Positions 41,167 through 48,815 of a stretch of 64,000 nucleotides of DNA are shown here, piece by piece (position 1 is the stretch's first letter; the number at the start of each line of letters is the position of its first letter). Position numbers and translations under genes: made by a program. The stretch spans positions 62,001 through 126,000 of the forward strand of contig NZ_CP102590.1 in the NCBI RefSeq assembly GCF_032818155.1, read 5' to 3'. The DNA is from Niallia taxi. Lineage in GTDB: Bacteria > Bacillota > Bacilli > Bacillales > Cytobacillaceae. A model generated the notes under the pieces. That model worked only from the letters and a program-made list of their open reading frames with translations, was not told the origin of the DNA and made no database searches.

Positions 41167-42351
41167 TTATTCATCCTTCTGATTTCCAAAAAGCGCTTCT
41201 GGAATCATCGTAAACCCTTCAATAACTGTATCTTCCTCGACTTCAATCATAAGGTAGCGCTTGCCGCTGAACTCTACTTGTTTTACGTATCGTAAGTCTG
41301 GAGGACTTATGGCGATATTGGCAATTTTCGTACTGATTTTAATAGATTTAGAGGTGAATTTAGGTAAAATATTGCTTGCTTTAAGCTCATATTTGTCATC
41401 ATCAATAATCTTTTTAAAGGCAAATTCGACCTTTTCTGTACTTATATCTTCAACCCCGCTCATTTTTAAGACCTGTTCCACGTCTTTTGAATCTAACTTA
41501 GGCGGTTCTTCTTCTTCATTTTCAGTTATCATGCGGTTAATTTCTTCATACACGTTTGAAAGGGTGCCGGTATTTAATTGATCCCCTGTAACATCCTTTA
41601 TAATTTCTTCGAACACAATCTTGTCATCCTGTGCTGTCATGATTTCTTCGCCGTTTAACACATCCTCAATGAAGGCATAGTCTGGCTCGTGTACCTTGCC
41701 AGATGCATAAAGAATGTGATTAACATCTGCTGCATTGTCTGTGAAACAAGGGAATAGAAAGCCGCCCATTGGTGCTTGCAGATTAATGATTGGATCTAGC
41801 ACAATATTGTATTTAAACTCTCTATCTACATAGTCAAACAATAGCTCTTTTTTTGGATCCTGGGTATTATTAATGCTGCTCAGAATAAAGGAGTGGGAGA
41901 AAACAGTATCACGTTCATGCTCGTCTGATTCACCGCTACTCCGCTTCATCGGTTTTATATATTCGCCACGAATAAAGGTGACGACAATATCTTTTTCGTA
42001 TTGTCTAATAGCGAGCATTTTTTCTACAATCTTAAGCATTTGCTCTTTCCAGTCTTCCACCTCATTGCTGAGCAAGCCTTGATGGAGAATAAGCTGGCTG
42101 CTGTTTTCTGCATCTCTCTTAAACTTTAGTTCAAAGAGCTTCTCATCCATTTGACCTGCCAGCATTTTTTTAAAGCTGCTCAAAAACAGCTCTTGGTGAT
42201 CTTGATCTAGCATTGCAAATGGTGTGCTTTGCGAATGATAGATTTCGCTTGATTCCTTCATAATATACACATTAAAAATATCAGATATTTTCAACTTATC
42301 ATTGTTTATCTTAAATTGCTTGCGAATGTTACCTACGTCTTTCTTGTTCAT
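41167..42351 (-). CDS. DUF4317 family protein
   Basis: A 394-residue soluble protein matching DUF4317: MNKKDVGNIRKQFKINND start, then HSQSTPFAMLDQDHQELFLSSF, PMGGFLFPCFTDNAADVNHI (mid) and the C-terminal VKQVEFSGKRYLMIEVEED. ATG 42351 follows TTAGGAGTG; 15 upstream in-frame codons lack a site. The family is widespread in Firmicutes with no known role; no catalytic motif is visible. Monocistronic, with a repeat copy directly after its stop. Confidence 0.85.
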   Translation of the reverse strand: MNKKDVGNIRKQFKINNDKLKISDIFNVYIMKESSEIYHSQSTPFAMLDQDHQELFLSSFKKMLAGQMDEKLFELKFKRDAENSSQLILHQGLLSNEVEDWKEQMLKIVEKMLAIRQYEKDIVVTFIRGEYIKPMKRSSGESDEHERDTVFSHSFILSSINNTQDPKKELLFDYVDREFKYNIVLDPIINLQAPMGGFLFPCFTDNAADVNHILYASGKVHEPDYAFIEDVLNGEEIMTAQDDKIVFEEIIKDVTGDQLNTGTLSNVYEEINRMITENEEEEPPKLDSKDVEQVLKMSGVEDISTEKVEFAFKKIIDDDKYELKASNILPKFTSKSIKISTKIANIAISPPDLRYVKQVEFSGKRYLMIEVEEDTVIEGFTMIPEALFGNQKDE

Positions 42352-42489
42352 GATTTTATACACTCCTAAGCTTTCACGATTGAGGTTACTGGCCACATAT
42401 TATTTTAGTCATTCATTTATATTACCATATTTAATTAATAGAATATAAGGGAGGAAAAAGGTCGTATTATATAGAATATTTTAAGAGAA

Positions 42490-42550
42490 ATTGTAGATTT
42501 ACGTAGTTTTACATATTCTTAACAATAGGTTAATACATTAAATCTACAAT
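42490..42550. promoter_or_regulatory. Pho-box-like direct repeats inside a 12-bp inverted repeat
   Basis: Four TT(T/A)A(C/A)(A/G) hexamers, TTTACG (42498), TTTACA (42508), TTAACA (42519) and TTAATA (42530), are spaced 10-11 bp apart as in PhoP-binding sites. They lie between perfect 12-bp inverted arms ATTGTAGATTTA (42490-42501) and TAAATCTACAAT (42539-42550). The site precedes a secreted 5'-nucleotidase by about 100 bp. Confidence 0.55.
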
Positions 42551-42634
42551 GGAGAAGTATTGTTGACAAAATATGCGATTATTCGTTTCTTTTCGATTCA
42601 TGTCAACAACAAACACAAAGGAGGAAATGATAGA

Positions 42635-44722
42635 ATGAGGGGAAGGAAACAAGCGGCTTTTTTAGCAAGTATTTTTTCAACATTAGCATTATCGGTATCT
42701 ATTATACTACCAACTAGTACAAAAGCAGAATCTGCGGAAAATTATTCCTTAACGATTATGCATATGAACGATACCCACGCACATGCTGACCTTTTGCCAA
42801 ACATGGTAACAGCAATTAAAGAGGTTCGTGCTGAAGATCCGAATGCACTATTATTTAATGCAGGAGATGTTTTTTCAGGAACGCTTTATTTCAATCAATT
42901 TAAAGGACAAGCAGATTTAGCTCTATTAAATATGATGAATATTGATGCAATGGTATTTGGGAATCATGAGTTTGACTTAGGTTCAGGAGAAAATGGACAA
43001 AAGTCTTTATCCGAATTTGCAGCTAAGGCAAACTTTCCATTCTTAAGTGCTAACGTAGATTTCTCTGGTGACGCCTATATGGCTAGTAAACAAAATAATA
43101 CATACACAGAAACTCCAGAAGATGGAATTGTCTATAATGGTATGGTTAAAGAAGTAAATGGCGAAAAGGTCGGGATCTTCGGATTAACGACAGAAGATAC
43201 AGCTAATATTTCTAGTCCTGTTAATGTGAAGTTCCAAAACTATATCGAAAAAGCAAATGAAGCTGTTGCTGCATTTGAAGATATGGGAATTAATAAAATT
43301 ATTGCTGTAACACATATCGGTTATGACAGTAATCCAGAAACGGGTAACGATTTGCTGTTAGCTAAATATGTTGATGGAATTGATGTTATTGTTGGCGGAC
43401 ATTCTCATACACAATTAACTGCGCCTGTCGTTGTGGACCAAGATGAAACTGGGGCTGCAAAAGATAAAACAGTCATTGTCCAAGCATATCAGTATTCTCA
43501 AAATTTGGGAGAATTGAAAGTTGACTTTGACGAAAATGGTGTTGTCGTTGGTCAAACTGGCCAATTAATCGATGTTGCTTCAAAAGTGGCAGATTCTGAA
43601 GCTGCTGCAGTATTAGCACCATACAAATCTGAGATTGATAGTTTAACAAATCAAGAAACAGGAGCAACTGCTAAAAAAGTATTAACAAACCCACGTTTAA
43701 CTGATAGTGCTGTAAGTGTGCGTTCTAACGAAACAGAACTAGGAAATCTTGTAACAGATGCAATGCTAGCAAAAACAAAGGAAAGAAATGAAAATGTTGT
43801 GATTGCGATGCAAAACGGCGGTGGAATTCGTGCTGCAATCGACGAAGGTCCGATTACAACAGGCGAAGTTATCGCTGTCTTGCCATTTGGTAATGACCCA
43901 GCAGTGGTCCAATTGACTGGTGATGAAATTAAACAAATTCTAGAATATAGTGTCCGTTTAGCACCAGCTGAAAGCGGGGGATTCTTACATGTTGCTGGAA
44001 TGAAATTTACTTACGACAGCACAAAAGAAGCTGGTTCTCGTGTATTGACAATGCAAGTAAAAGTAAATGATCAGTATGAGGATATTAAAGCAGATCAAAC
44101 TTACTTAGTAACAACAAACAACTTCACCGCAAAAGGTGGAGACGGTTATGAAGTATTTGCGAAAGCATACCAAGAGGGCCGTGTTCAAGATATCGGTGCA
44201 ATTGACTGGGAGCAGCTTCGCGACTATATGGTCCAAGACTTAAATGGTGATGTCAATCCCCAAATTGAAGGACGCATCATTGATACACTAGGTAAAGAAC
44301 AAGAGCCAGAAACTCCTGGACAAGAACCGGAAACTCCTGATGAAGAGCCGGAAACACCTGGTGAAGAGCCGGAAACTCCTAGTGAAGAACCAGAAACACC
44401 AGTTACTGATGATGAAAATAACCAAGATAATGATAATGGAACAGAAACACCTGTAACTGATGACAACAACAATAATAGCGATGACAACACATCAGATGAT
44501 AATGCAGGAGCTGTAGATGACAACAAAGATAATGTATCATCTGATACAGACAAAAATCCTCAAAATCAAGGATCTAACACAGACAAACCAGGTACATCAA
44601 ATAATGCAGGAAATACATTACCGAATACAGCGACAAATATGTACACAATGATATTGGTTGGCGGACTATTACTTGTCTCTGGTATTGTTGTAATGATTTA
44701 TCGAAAAGTAAAACACGCTTAA
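42635..44722 (+). CDS. Cell-wall-anchored 5'-nucleotidase/2',3'-cyclic phosphodiesterase (LPNTA type)
   Basis: A 695-residue surface enzyme. Signal peptide ~1-31 (cleaved near TKA-ES), metallophosphatase domain ~38-290 with MHMNDTHAHAD (Asp46, His48), NAGDVFSG, GNHEFD and GGHSHT, 5'-nucleotidase C domain ~320-545 (MQNGGGIRAAID, TNNFTAKGGDGY), then five PETP(G/D/S)EEPE-type repeats, an Asp/Asn-rich spacer, and the sorting signal LPNTATN, a membrane helix and RKVKHA. ATG 42635 follows AAAGGAGGAAATGAT. It frees phosphate and nucleosides outside the cell. The LPNTA motif is that of class D sortase (SrtC of B. anthracis) substrates rather than LPXTG. Confidence 0.93.
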   Translation: MRGRKQAAFLASIFSTLALSVSIILPTSTKAESAENYSLTIMHMNDTHAHADLLPNMVTAIKEVRAEDPNALLFNAGDVFSGTLYFNQFKGQADLALLNMMNIDAMVFGNHEFDLGSGENGQKSLSEFAAKANFPFLSANVDFSGDAYMASKQNNTYTETPEDGIVYNGMVKEVNGEKVGIFGLTTEDTANISSPVNVKFQNYIEKANEAVAAFEDMGINKIIAVTHIGYDSNPETGNDLLLAKYVDGIDVIVGGHSHTQLTAPVVVDQDETGAAKDKTVIVQAYQYSQNLGELKVDFDENGVVVGQTGQLIDVASKVADSEAAAVLAPYKSEIDSLTNQETGATAKKVLTNPRLTDSAVSVRSNETELGNLVTDAMLAKTKERNENVVIAMQNGGGIRAAIDEGPITTGEVIAVLPFGNDPAVVQLTGDEIKQILEYSVRLAPAESGGFLHVAGMKFTYDSTKEAGSRVLTMQVKVNDQYEDIKADQTYLVTTNNFTAKGGDGYEVFAKAYQEGRVQDIGAIDWEQLRDYMVQDLNGDVNPQIEGRIIDTLGKEQEPETPGQEPETPDEEPETPGEEPETPSEEPETPVTDDENNQDNDNGTETPVTDDNNNNSDDNTSDDNAGAVDDNKDNVSSDTDKNPQNQGSNTDKPGTSNNAGNTLPNTATNMYTMILVGGLLLVSGIVVMIYRKVKHA

Positions 44723-44729
44723 TAAAGAA

Positions 44730-44770
44730 ATAGACCTGAGTAGATAGATTCTGCTCAGGTCTATTTTTTT
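44730..44770 (+). terminator. Terminator of the 5'-nucleotidase gene
   Basis: ATAGACCTGAG (44730-44740) and CTCAGGTCTAT (44754-44764), perfect 11-bp arms, followed by TTTTTT. Confidence 0.85.
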
Positions 44771-44846
44771 ATAAAAAGAACTTGTTTGGTAACTTAGATA
44801 TCTTTTATACATCTATTTGTATTGACGAAAAATGTTAGTGTCTTTA

Positions 44847-44870
44847 TAGTAGTAATATATATTACTACTA
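44847..44870. promoter_or_regulatory. 24-bp perfect palindrome, candidate TrmB-like operator
   Basis: TAGTAGTAATAT (44847-44858) is followed directly by its complement ATATTACTACTA (44859-44870). It ends 13 bp before the TrmB-family start and just before its GGAG site, where binding would block transcription of the regulator and alaX. Confidence 0.72.
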
Positions 44871-44883
44871 ATAGGAGAAAGAT

Positions 44884-45693
44884 ATGGAACATATAATTGA
44901 TCAGTTTGAAAGGCTTGGTTTCTCTAAAAATGAAGCCAAGGTTTATATTGCTTTGTTGAGGGAACCAGCATTAAACGGATATGAAATTAGTAAAAGAAGC
45001 GGTGTACCTCGTTCAATGGTTTATACAGTTATCGCAAAGCTAATATCAAAAGAAGCAATAGTTGAATTACGAACAGAACCACCAACCTATACACCCATTT
45101 CAGTTAAGGAGCTTATATTAAATCAAAAACGACAAGCAGAGGAAACACTATCATTTTTAGAAAAGGAACTGCAAGTTATCGAAAAGCCAGTTGAAATTAA
45201 TGTAATCAAGCATATGGAGGGCAGGGATAAAATCGTACAGGCAGTTCAGAAGCTTATGAATGAAGCCAATGACGAAATTTGGCTGTCTTTATGGGAAGAA
45301 GAAATGGAAGACTTACGAAGAACTGCGGAAGAACAAGGAAGAAAAGGAAAAAGACTATATTCCATGTTGTTTACAAATGAAGAGACGGAATCTTTCGGTA
45401 AGGCATTTTATCATCGTAACGATACAGCCTCTATTGAAAAAAACAGAATGGAGCAAAGATTAACTATCGTGATTCAAGACAATACCGAGGTACTTATAGC
45501 AGGCTTTATTTCAGGACAAATACCCCAAGCAATTCAAACGGCTGAACCGATGCTTGTCCTTTTGGCGAAGGAATATATTCGCCACGATATGATGATGAAA
45601 ACTGTGAGTGAGAAAATCGGCGATGCTGCACTTGATTCCATCTGGCAAGGAGATGATCTCCTAACTTATATTGTGCGAAATATAAAACAGTAA
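44884..45693 (+). CDS. TrmB-family regulator
   Basis: A 269-residue TrmB-type protein: winged HTH (residues ~8-70; FSKNEAKVYIALLREPALNG, SGVPRSMVYTVIAKLISKEA) and a C-terminal PLD-like TrmB effector domain (~100-265), which in sugar-sensing TrmB binds small ligands. ATG 44884 is preceded by TAGGAGAAAGAT. A perfect palindrome directly upstream suggests autorepression. Followed by an AlaX gene 46 bp later, so the two likely form one unit. Confidence 0.87.
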   Translation: MEHIIDQFERLGFSKNEAKVYIALLREPALNGYEISKRSGVPRSMVYTVIAKLISKEAIVELRTEPPTYTPISVKELILNQKRQAEETLSFLEKELQVIEKPVEINVIKHMEGRDKIVQAVQKLMNEANDEIWLSLWEEEMEDLRRTAEEQGRKGKRLYSMLFTNEETESFGKAFYHRNDTASIEKNRMEQRLTIVIQDNTEVLIAGFISGQIPQAIQTAEPMLVLLAKEYIRHDMMMKTVSEKIGDAALDSIWQGDDLLTYIVRNIKQ

Positions 45694-45738
45694 GTATCTA
45701 AGTATCATCGCGAATCAACTAAATTGGAGATGAATGAA

Positions 45739-46452
45739 ATGACAATCGAGTTATATAAAGACAATGCTTATATAAAGGAATGTGAGACAAATATTAGATC
45801 AGTTAAGGGCAATACTGTAGTATTCGAACACACAATATTCTACCCTGGTGGTGGTGGTCAGCCTTGTGATAAAGGAGTAGTTAAGCATGGCAATCAAACC
45901 TATGAAGTAATGAGTGTGAAAAATTCTGAAGGTCAAATAATTCATGAGCTAGATCGTCCATTACAGAACATACAGGAACCAGTTTTTATGAAAATCGATT
46001 GGGAATGGCGGATGAAAAACATGCGCTACCATACGTTACTACATGTTATAGCAGGATATTTATATGAAAATTACAAGGGCATGGCTACAAGCAGTCAAAT
46101 TGAAACAGATTATGGGAGATTAGAAATAGCATTTCCTCCAGAAATAATAGAAGAAATCCAGTTTGACCAATTAGAGCAAGCAATCCAAAACGTATTGGCA
46201 CAACCTCATAATGTTGAGACGAAGACAGTAAGCAGACAGGCGGCAGAACAAAAGGAAGGGGCAATAAAAACAATCATAAATTTACTCCCAGCTTCTCTTA
46301 ATGAAGTCCGAATTGTGAAAATAGAGGATATTGACGAGCAAGCATGTGGTGGGACACATCTCAAAAACACAAGTGAAATTGGCAATTTTTCAATTACTAA
46401 AATTCAAAAAAAGGGTGCACTGAAAAGAAGGATAAGAGTTGAGCTAAATTAA
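45739..46452 (+). CDS. Alanyl-tRNA editing protein, AlaX family
   Basis: A 237-residue protein homologous to the alanyl-tRNA synthetase editing domain (trans-editing of mischarged Ser- or Gly-tRNA(Ala)). Zinc ligands His98 and His102 (RYHTLLH) and Cys203, His207 (QACGGTHL) fit the HxxxH...CxxxH pattern; FYPGGGGQPCD (~34-44) is the N-terminal AlaX motif. ATG 45739 has GGAGATG; upstream ATG/TTG codons are too close to it. Linked to a TrmB regulator, an uncommon partner. Confidence 0.88.
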   Translation: MTIELYKDNAYIKECETNIRSVKGNTVVFEHTIFYPGGGGQPCDKGVVKHGNQTYEVMSVKNSEGQIIHELDRPLQNIQEPVFMKIDWEWRMKNMRYHTLLHVIAGYLYENYKGMATSSQIETDYGRLEIAFPPEIIEEIQFDQLEQAIQNVLAQPHNVETKTVSRQAAEQKEGAIKTIINLLPASLNEVRIVKIEDIDEQACGGTHLKNTSEIGNFSITKIQKKGALKRRIRVELN

Positions 46453-46463
46453 TTATAACGTTA

Positions 46464-46535
46464 GAGGCTGGGAGCTCTGATTCAAACCCGGACTATTATC
46501 AATTTCCGATTAATTGTTCGGGTTTTGTATATTCA
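46464..46535 (+). repeat. Partial dispersed repeat (left end) with terminator hairpin
   Basis: GAGGCTGGGAG at 46464 matches the left end of the complete copy, followed by an ACCCGGACTATT...AATTGTTCGGGTT hairpin in the position of its GAACTATT module and a T-rich tail. The core and right half are absent. It probably terminates the trmB-alaX unit. Confidence 0.55.
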
Positions 46536-46560
46536 GTTTTGGTGGATTCTAGATGCTTAT

Positions 46561-46977
46561 TTATAGGAATTTTAAGTAATTAGTTTCTAAATCACTAAGC
46601 TGCATACCCGTAGTTTGAACAAGGCTTTTAATAAAATCTCCAGTTTCACCTGTAGACTTTATTAAATTAAGTAAAACAGTTGCCCCGTATTCATCAATAA
46701 GATATTTAATAACATAATACTTTGAAAAAAAACTTCAGCAGCTTCTTGGGTTCTAGCTTCTTGCCACTGAGGGTTAGAGAAATCATTAGGATAATATATT
46801 GTGATAAGATTCCTTCATACACTGATCATTTAGAGATTTTTCAGTTCCCCCTTCCCAATTTTGCGTTTTAATTTCAAGTGTCTTATGTAAAAATACACCA
46901 GCGTCAATTTTAAACAATGATAAAATAATTAAAATCACTAGAAATATGTATGTAATAATTTTTACTGCTAGTTTCAT
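46561..46977 (-). pseudogene. Decayed peptidase-MA-like gene
   Basis: The minus-strand ATG at 46977 opens a frame of 63 codons with a membrane anchor (VKIITYIFLVILIILSLF). In the next frame the text continues as ITIYYPNDFSNPQWQEART, and after a run of eight T it shifts again to KYYVIKYLIDEYGATVLLNL ... TTGMQLSDLETNYLKFL, ending at 46561. The last segments resemble the C-terminal part of membrane-linked peptidase-MA-like proteins (YLIxxYG ... GxxLxxLExxW). The HExxH region expected between them is missing, so a large deletion has occurred as well as two frameshifts. Confidence 0.6.
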
Positions 46978-47094
46978 TTACATACACCTTTAGATAAGTT
47001 TTCTTAATTTCGTACGCCTTAGATTTAAAGGATGCTGATTTACTAACTACCAATAATAAATATGACCATAAATGAATTAACTTTGGAGGGATAA

Positions 47095-47361
47095 ATGAAA
47101 AAAAGGCGAGATGAGATACATCATTTTCTAAATAAGCTGAATGAAAGAGAAATTTCTCTTGGGTATGCTGGTTATACTATTTCAAAAAATATGCATTTAG
47201 AGGATATGCAGTTAGGCTATAGTATGGACAGTGACGGAAGGTCACTAGTTGGAACAAATCATGGAGAATGGTAAGAAAATTGGTTTGTTATAGGATATCA
47301 TGATGAATCAGGAGATCCAATCTTTATTAAATTGTTTTTGTTTTTAGATTTTAAACAATAA
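47095..47361 (+). pseudogene. SUKH (SMI1/KNR4-like) gene, interrupted
   Basis: ATG 47095 with TTGGAGGGATAA upstream encodes 59 residues (QLGYSMDSDGRSLVGTNHGEW) then TAA at 47272. Translation in the same frame continues as ENWFVIGYHDESGDPIFIK, the typical SMI1/KNR4 core, before dissolving into repeat sequence at about 47332. It therefore carries an in-frame stop and a repeat copy replacing its 3' end. SUKH proteins often serve as toxin immunity proteins; no toxin gene is next to it. Confidence 0.7.
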
Positions 47362-47560
47362 TTATAAACTTTAGTGAAATGGAGCGGAGGCCACTCGACT
47401 CCTGCGGGAAATAGAGGAAAGGCTTAGACCCCGCAGGCGAAGACGAGGAGGCTCAGCTTCCTCCCCGCGGAAAGCGAGTGGGTGTAGCGTAATGAAACGA
47501 ACTAATGGTTAAGTCATCCTCTATTTATAATTCCATGTTTTATGGAAAAATTGGTTTTTA
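47340..47560 (+). repeat. Dispersed repeat copy with GC core, left end truncated
   Basis: From AAACAATAATTATAAACTTTAG the sequence matches the complete copy: AATGGAGCGGAGGCCACTCG, ACTCCTGCGGGAAATAGAGG, ACCCCGCAGGCGAAGACGAG, then CGCGGAAAGCGAGTGGGTG and GTAATGAAACGAAC. Outer arms CCACTCG / CGAGTGG and inner CCTGCGGG / CCCGCAGG are retained. The left hairpin module is missing and the SUKH reading frame runs into it. Confidence 0.8.
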
Positions 47561-47885
47561 TATGACTGAAAATTCCTAATAATAAATGGATTGTAAGCGC
47601 ATAAAGCATTATAATAATATTAGAGATGGAAGGAAAGGGGAATTGATATTCTACATGTGGCTAACTTTTTAATGAATAAATGAAACAAATAAATAGCTAT
47701 ATAACTTAAGTGTTCGCAGGAGATTTATGTCTATAATTTGAAATTTATATCATTAAAAGGATGCGTGGTGTGGAATTAAATATCTCCATTAACTAGGCAG
47801 ATACCTCAGAGGTCTGTCTTTTTGTTTTTTGAAATAATACATCTCTCTTATTCCATATCTGTGTATCCTTCTGAGCGGGGAGAAT
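47561..47885. other. 325-bp intergenic region before the SDR gene
   Basis: AT-rich DNA with no frame of interest. TTGTAAGCGCATAAA at 47591 resembles a CcpA cre site with mismatches. Near the end, ATACCTCAGAGGTCTGTC (about 47800-47818) with a T tract forms a weak hairpin before the SDR start. No convincing promoter was found. Confidence 0.3.
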
Positions 47886-48638
47886 ATGATGCTAAATAAT
47901 AAATACGCGATAATAACAGGAGCAAGCACTGAACGAGATATTGGTACAGCTATCTGCAGAAAATTAGCTTCACAAGGCATAAATATATTCTTTACACATT
48001 GGAATTCTGATGAGCTGTGGGCACAGAATTTCCGCCAAGAAATAAAGAACATGGGCTGCCAGTGTGAATGCTTAAAAATTGACTTATCACATCCAAATGC
48101 TGCTTTTACAATTTTGGATACAGTCGAATTAAAGCTAGGAACTCCAGCTATTTTAATAAATAATGCAGCACATTCTACAAATGATGGCTATCAAAATCTT
48201 AATGGGAAAATTCTTGATGATCATTATGCAGTCAATATGAGAACCGTTTTTCTGCTTTGTGTTGAATTTGCCCGCCGGTTTAAAGTGGCTGAATTGGAGG
48301 CAGGCAGTATTGTTAATATGACATCAGGACAGGAGCTTGGTCCAATGCCAAATGAGTTAGCGTATGCGGCAACTAAAGGTGCTATTTCTGCTTTCACTAG
48401 ATCTTTATCACAGGAGCTTGCATCTGTAGGAATTACTGTTAATGCAGTCAATCCAGGTCCAACCGATTCAACTTGGATGACGAATGAAATACGAGAGGGT
48501 CTGCTTCCAAAATTCCCTATGGGACGAATCGGGCTACCTAAGGATGTTGCTCGTACTATTGCTTTCCTTGTAAGCGAGGAAGCAAGATGGATAACCGGTC
48601 AAACAATCCATTCAGAAGGTGGATTTGTAAGAGGTTAG
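47886..48638 (+). CDS. Short-chain dehydrogenase/reductase
   Basis: A 250-residue classical SDR: TGASTERDIGTAICRKLA (cofactor motif TGxxxxxxIG), NNAAHS, catalytic SGQ...YAATKGA (Ser, Tyr, Lys near 146, 160, 164) and NPGPTDSTWM. The C terminus ITGQTIHSEGGF is standard for 3-oxoacyl-ACP-reductase-like SDRs. The cofactor loop has STERD instead of the common SRGIG. ATG 47886 (or 47889) follows GAGCGGGGAGAAT. Substrate unknown; monocistronic with a terminator. Confidence 0.86.
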   Translation: MMLNNKYAIITGASTERDIGTAICRKLASQGINIFFTHWNSDELWAQNFRQEIKNMGCQCECLKIDLSHPNAAFTILDTVELKLGTPAILINNAAHSTNDGYQNLNGKILDDHYAVNMRTVFLLCVEFARRFKVAELEAGSIVNMTSGQELGPMPNELAYAATKGAISAFTRSLSQELASVGITVNAVNPGPTDSTWMTNEIREGLLPKFPMGRIGLPKDVARTIAFLVSEEARWITGQTIHSEGGFVRG

Positions 48639-48659
48639 AAAAAGTCGAATAAAAATTAG

Positions 48660-48700
48660 CTGTATTAGTGATTACATTGTGATCATTAATACAGTTTTTT
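48660..48700 (+). terminator. Terminator of the SDR gene
   Basis: CTGTATTAGTGAT (48660-48672) pairs with ATCATTAATACAG (48682-48694) with one G-T pair, then T7. Confidence 0.8.
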
Positions 48701-48815
48701 TAATAGCCAATTTCACTCACAATGAATGATAAAAAAGATGACCGTATAGAACCTTAAATAAGAAACAAAATAAGAGATAGTGGCTTACTCTAACGGTATA
48801 AAAGTAGGGATTCAA

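Noticed and set aside
47591..47605. CcpA cre site TTGTAAGCGCATAAA
   Set aside because: At least two mismatches to the cre consensus and no clear promoter beside it; expected by chance in this base composition.
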